Source of the DNA: Leucobacter muris
GTDB taxonomy: Bacteria; Actinomycetota; Actinomycetes; Actinomycetales; Microbacteriaceae
Reading direction: 5' to 3'
Length of the DNA stretch: 64,000 bases
Assembly: GCF_004028235.1 (NCBI RefSeq)
Contig: NZ_CP035037.1
Span: 124,001-188,000, forward strand
The notes beneath the pieces were generated by a model. The model was not told where the DNA came from. It worked only from the letters and a program-made list of their open reading frames with translations, and ran no database searches. Shown one piece after another: positions 63,014 through 64,000 of this stretch; position 1 is the first letter of the stretch; every line of letters starts with the position of its first letter. Both the position numbers and the translations under genes were made by a program.

Positions 63014-63556
63014 GGGAGCCTGCTCCAGCCGACGCACTCGAAGTTCGGCGAACGAGGCACCTCCTCGGCGCAGGGCTGTGGATAATTACACCGGTGTAAT
63101 TCTGAGTAGCGCGGCCGCCGCATCCGCGTGGAATCGCCGCAGAAGCGGCCCGCGCACCGCCCCGAGCACAGCCGTGCCCGATCGTTTCCCACAGGCGCGA
63201 TCCGCGTCTGTGGATAATTACACCGCTGTAATTCGCCGCCTCGGGCGGCCGAAGCGCGCGATGGTCACGCTCACTCCGCCGAGCCCGCTGCGGCGACCCC
63301 GGGCTGCCGGATCCCGCGCGGTCTTCTCCGACTCGCACCAGCCCTGTGGATAATTGCACCGTTGTAGTTCGGGGCGCCCCCGCCCGCGGATCGCCGCGAG
63401 AGCGCCGCAGTGCAGGTCGACGGGCGCGTCTGTGGTGATCCGAGCACCTGATTCCCCACAGCCCCGAGCTGCGCCTGTGGATAATGACACTCCTGTAGTT
63501 CCGTCTCCGGGAGAGCTCCTCGGGGCCGAGCTGTGCCCGCCCTCCCGCATCGGTGC
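63014..63556. repeat. Noncoding spacer with four DnaA-box/palindrome repeats
   Basis: No gene seen. Four 27-bp units, same orientation, start CTGTGGATAAT at 63076, 63208, 63344 and 63475 (spacing 132, 136, 131). Each holds TGTGGATAA, the complement of the DnaA-box consensus TTATCCACA. It overlaps the palindrome AATTACACCGGTGTAATT, which is perfect in unit 1, has one change in unit 2, and more in units 3 and 4. Units 2 and 4 have CCCACAG about 20 bp upstream, which could pair with CTGTG. Confidence 0.75.
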
Positions 63557-63606
63557 TTGACAGGGGCGGGACGAGGCGCGTAGGTTCATTAGTGAAGTAA
63601 TGAACC
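63557..63606 (+). promoter_or_regulatory. Promoter and GntR operator of the ytrA-like gene
   Basis: -35 TTGACA (63557-63562), 18-bp spacer, -10 TAGGTT (63581-63586). GGTTCATTA-GTGAAG-TAATGAACC (63583-63606) is a perfect 9-bp inverted repeat overlapping the -10, as expected for autorepression by the GntR protein encoded downstream. Confidence 0.75.
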
Positions 63607-63665
63607 AGGGAAGCGCGCGGATCGAAGATCCCTCCCTTCCACCACCGAGAGAACGGAGGCGCCGG

Positions 63666-64000
63666 GTGTTCGACGACACGCGCCCGATCTTCCAGCAGCT
63701 CGCCGATCGCATCGCCGACGACGTGCTGCGGGGGGTCTACGCCGAAGAGGAGCAGGTGCCCTCCACCAACGAGCTGGCCGCGCACCTGCGCATCAATCCG
63801 GCGACCGCGGGCAAGGGCCTCGGCCTGCTCGTCGAGCGAGGCGTGCTCTACAAGCGTCGCGGCATCGGCATGTTCGTCGCGCCCGGCGCCCGATCCCTCA
63901 TCGCGAGCGAACGCCAGCGGGCGTTCGTGCAGCGATTCATCGTGCCGCTGCTGACCGAGGCGCGCAGCCTCGGGCTCGATGCGCCTGCCGTCGTACGGCT
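63666..64000 (+). CDS. GntR-family regulator, YtrA subfamily (runs off the window)
   Basis: At least 111 residues. FDDTRPIFQQLADRIADDVL is the YtrA-type N-terminus, followed by the winged helix VPSTNELAAHLRINPATAGKGLGLLVERGVLYKRRGIGMFV. GTG 63666 has GGAGG upstream. YtrA-type repressors are short and usually precede ABC-transporter genes, which would lie beyond 64000. A palindromic operator overlaps its promoter. Confidence 0.85.
   Translation, partial: MFDDTRPIFQQLADRIADDVLRGVYAEEEQVPSTNELAAHLRINPATAGKGLGLLVERGVLYKRRGIGMFVAPGARSLIASERQRAFVQRFIVPLLTEARSLGLDAPAVVR

Noticed and set aside
63076..63501. CRISPR-like array with 27-bp repeats
   Set aside because: Only four units, spacers over 100 bp, repeats diverge progressively and no cas genes are near.
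63014..63665. Chromosomal or plasmid origin of replication
   Set aside because: DnaA boxes are present, but no dnaA, dnaN, gyrB or rep gene and no AT-rich unwinding region is nearby.

Overview
The window is 64 kb of very GC-rich chromosomal DNA. Its codon use, many GTG/TTG starts, RCC1/SdrD-type surface proteins, Holin-X/DUF3618 envelope genes and LysG-LysE and GlyQS genes all suit an actinobacterium, probably of the Microbacteriaceae (Leucobacter-like). That assignment is an inference; no marker gene for taxonomy was tested.

0-11.1 kb holds a sugar-amine (Amadori product) locus. It has the tail of an MsmK/UgpC-type ATPase, two SIS-domain deglycases each paired with a PfkB kinase, a GntR and a LacI regulator, a binding-protein ABC importer (lipoprotein and two permeases) and a TIM-barrel epimerase. 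This is the gene set of fructoselysine (frl) systems, with the deglycase/kinase pair duplicated. Matching operators can be read in the divergent promoters. 11.1-18.9 kb is an amino-acid locus: an Lrp/AsnC regulator divergent from a HisC-like aminotransferase, a TrpXYZ-type ABC importer, a Glu/Leu/Phe/Val dehydrogenase with an apparent 5' frameshift, and an orphan TrpX paralogue. 19.0-23.1 kb is a 1357-residue PutA-like protein that seems to have lost its catalytic residues.

23.7-27.2 kb is the scar of an integrative element in tRNA-Tyr. A 22-bp repeat of the tRNA 3' end flanks an integrase remnant, an Abi_2 fragment, an SRAP gene, small genes and a complete IS3-family element. 27.3-30.1 kb has small membrane or hypothetical genes, one with a nonsense codon, and a 2-hydroxyacid dehydrogenase. 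30.3-33.2 kb is a DUF4956 / VTC-domain / carbohydrate-binding lipoprotein operon. glyQS, a CPBP protease and a protoporphyrinogen-oxidase-like gene follow.

38.2-48.4 kb is one giant surface-protein gene of about 2,160 codons, split by an array of identical IS256-family sequences. One 1385-bp copy sits inside another with a perfect 8-bp target duplication, and a third fragment follows. 48.5-50.7 kb has envelope genes and hemD. 50.9-55.0 kb has a nitroreductase and a cyclase / ThDP-enzyme / AEC-transporter operon. 55.1-57.1 kb is lysG-lysE, with an 18-bp tandem repeat inside lysG. A threonine aldolase, an ABC exporter, a two-component system and the start of a YtrA-like GntR gene follow.

The intergenic spaces are unusual. 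They carry long near-perfect hairpins in at least two sequence families, a repeat module anchored on stop codons, and a 0.65-kb spacer with four regularly spaced DnaA-box/palindrome units. All family calls are from reading the sequence and from memory of the families; no search was run.
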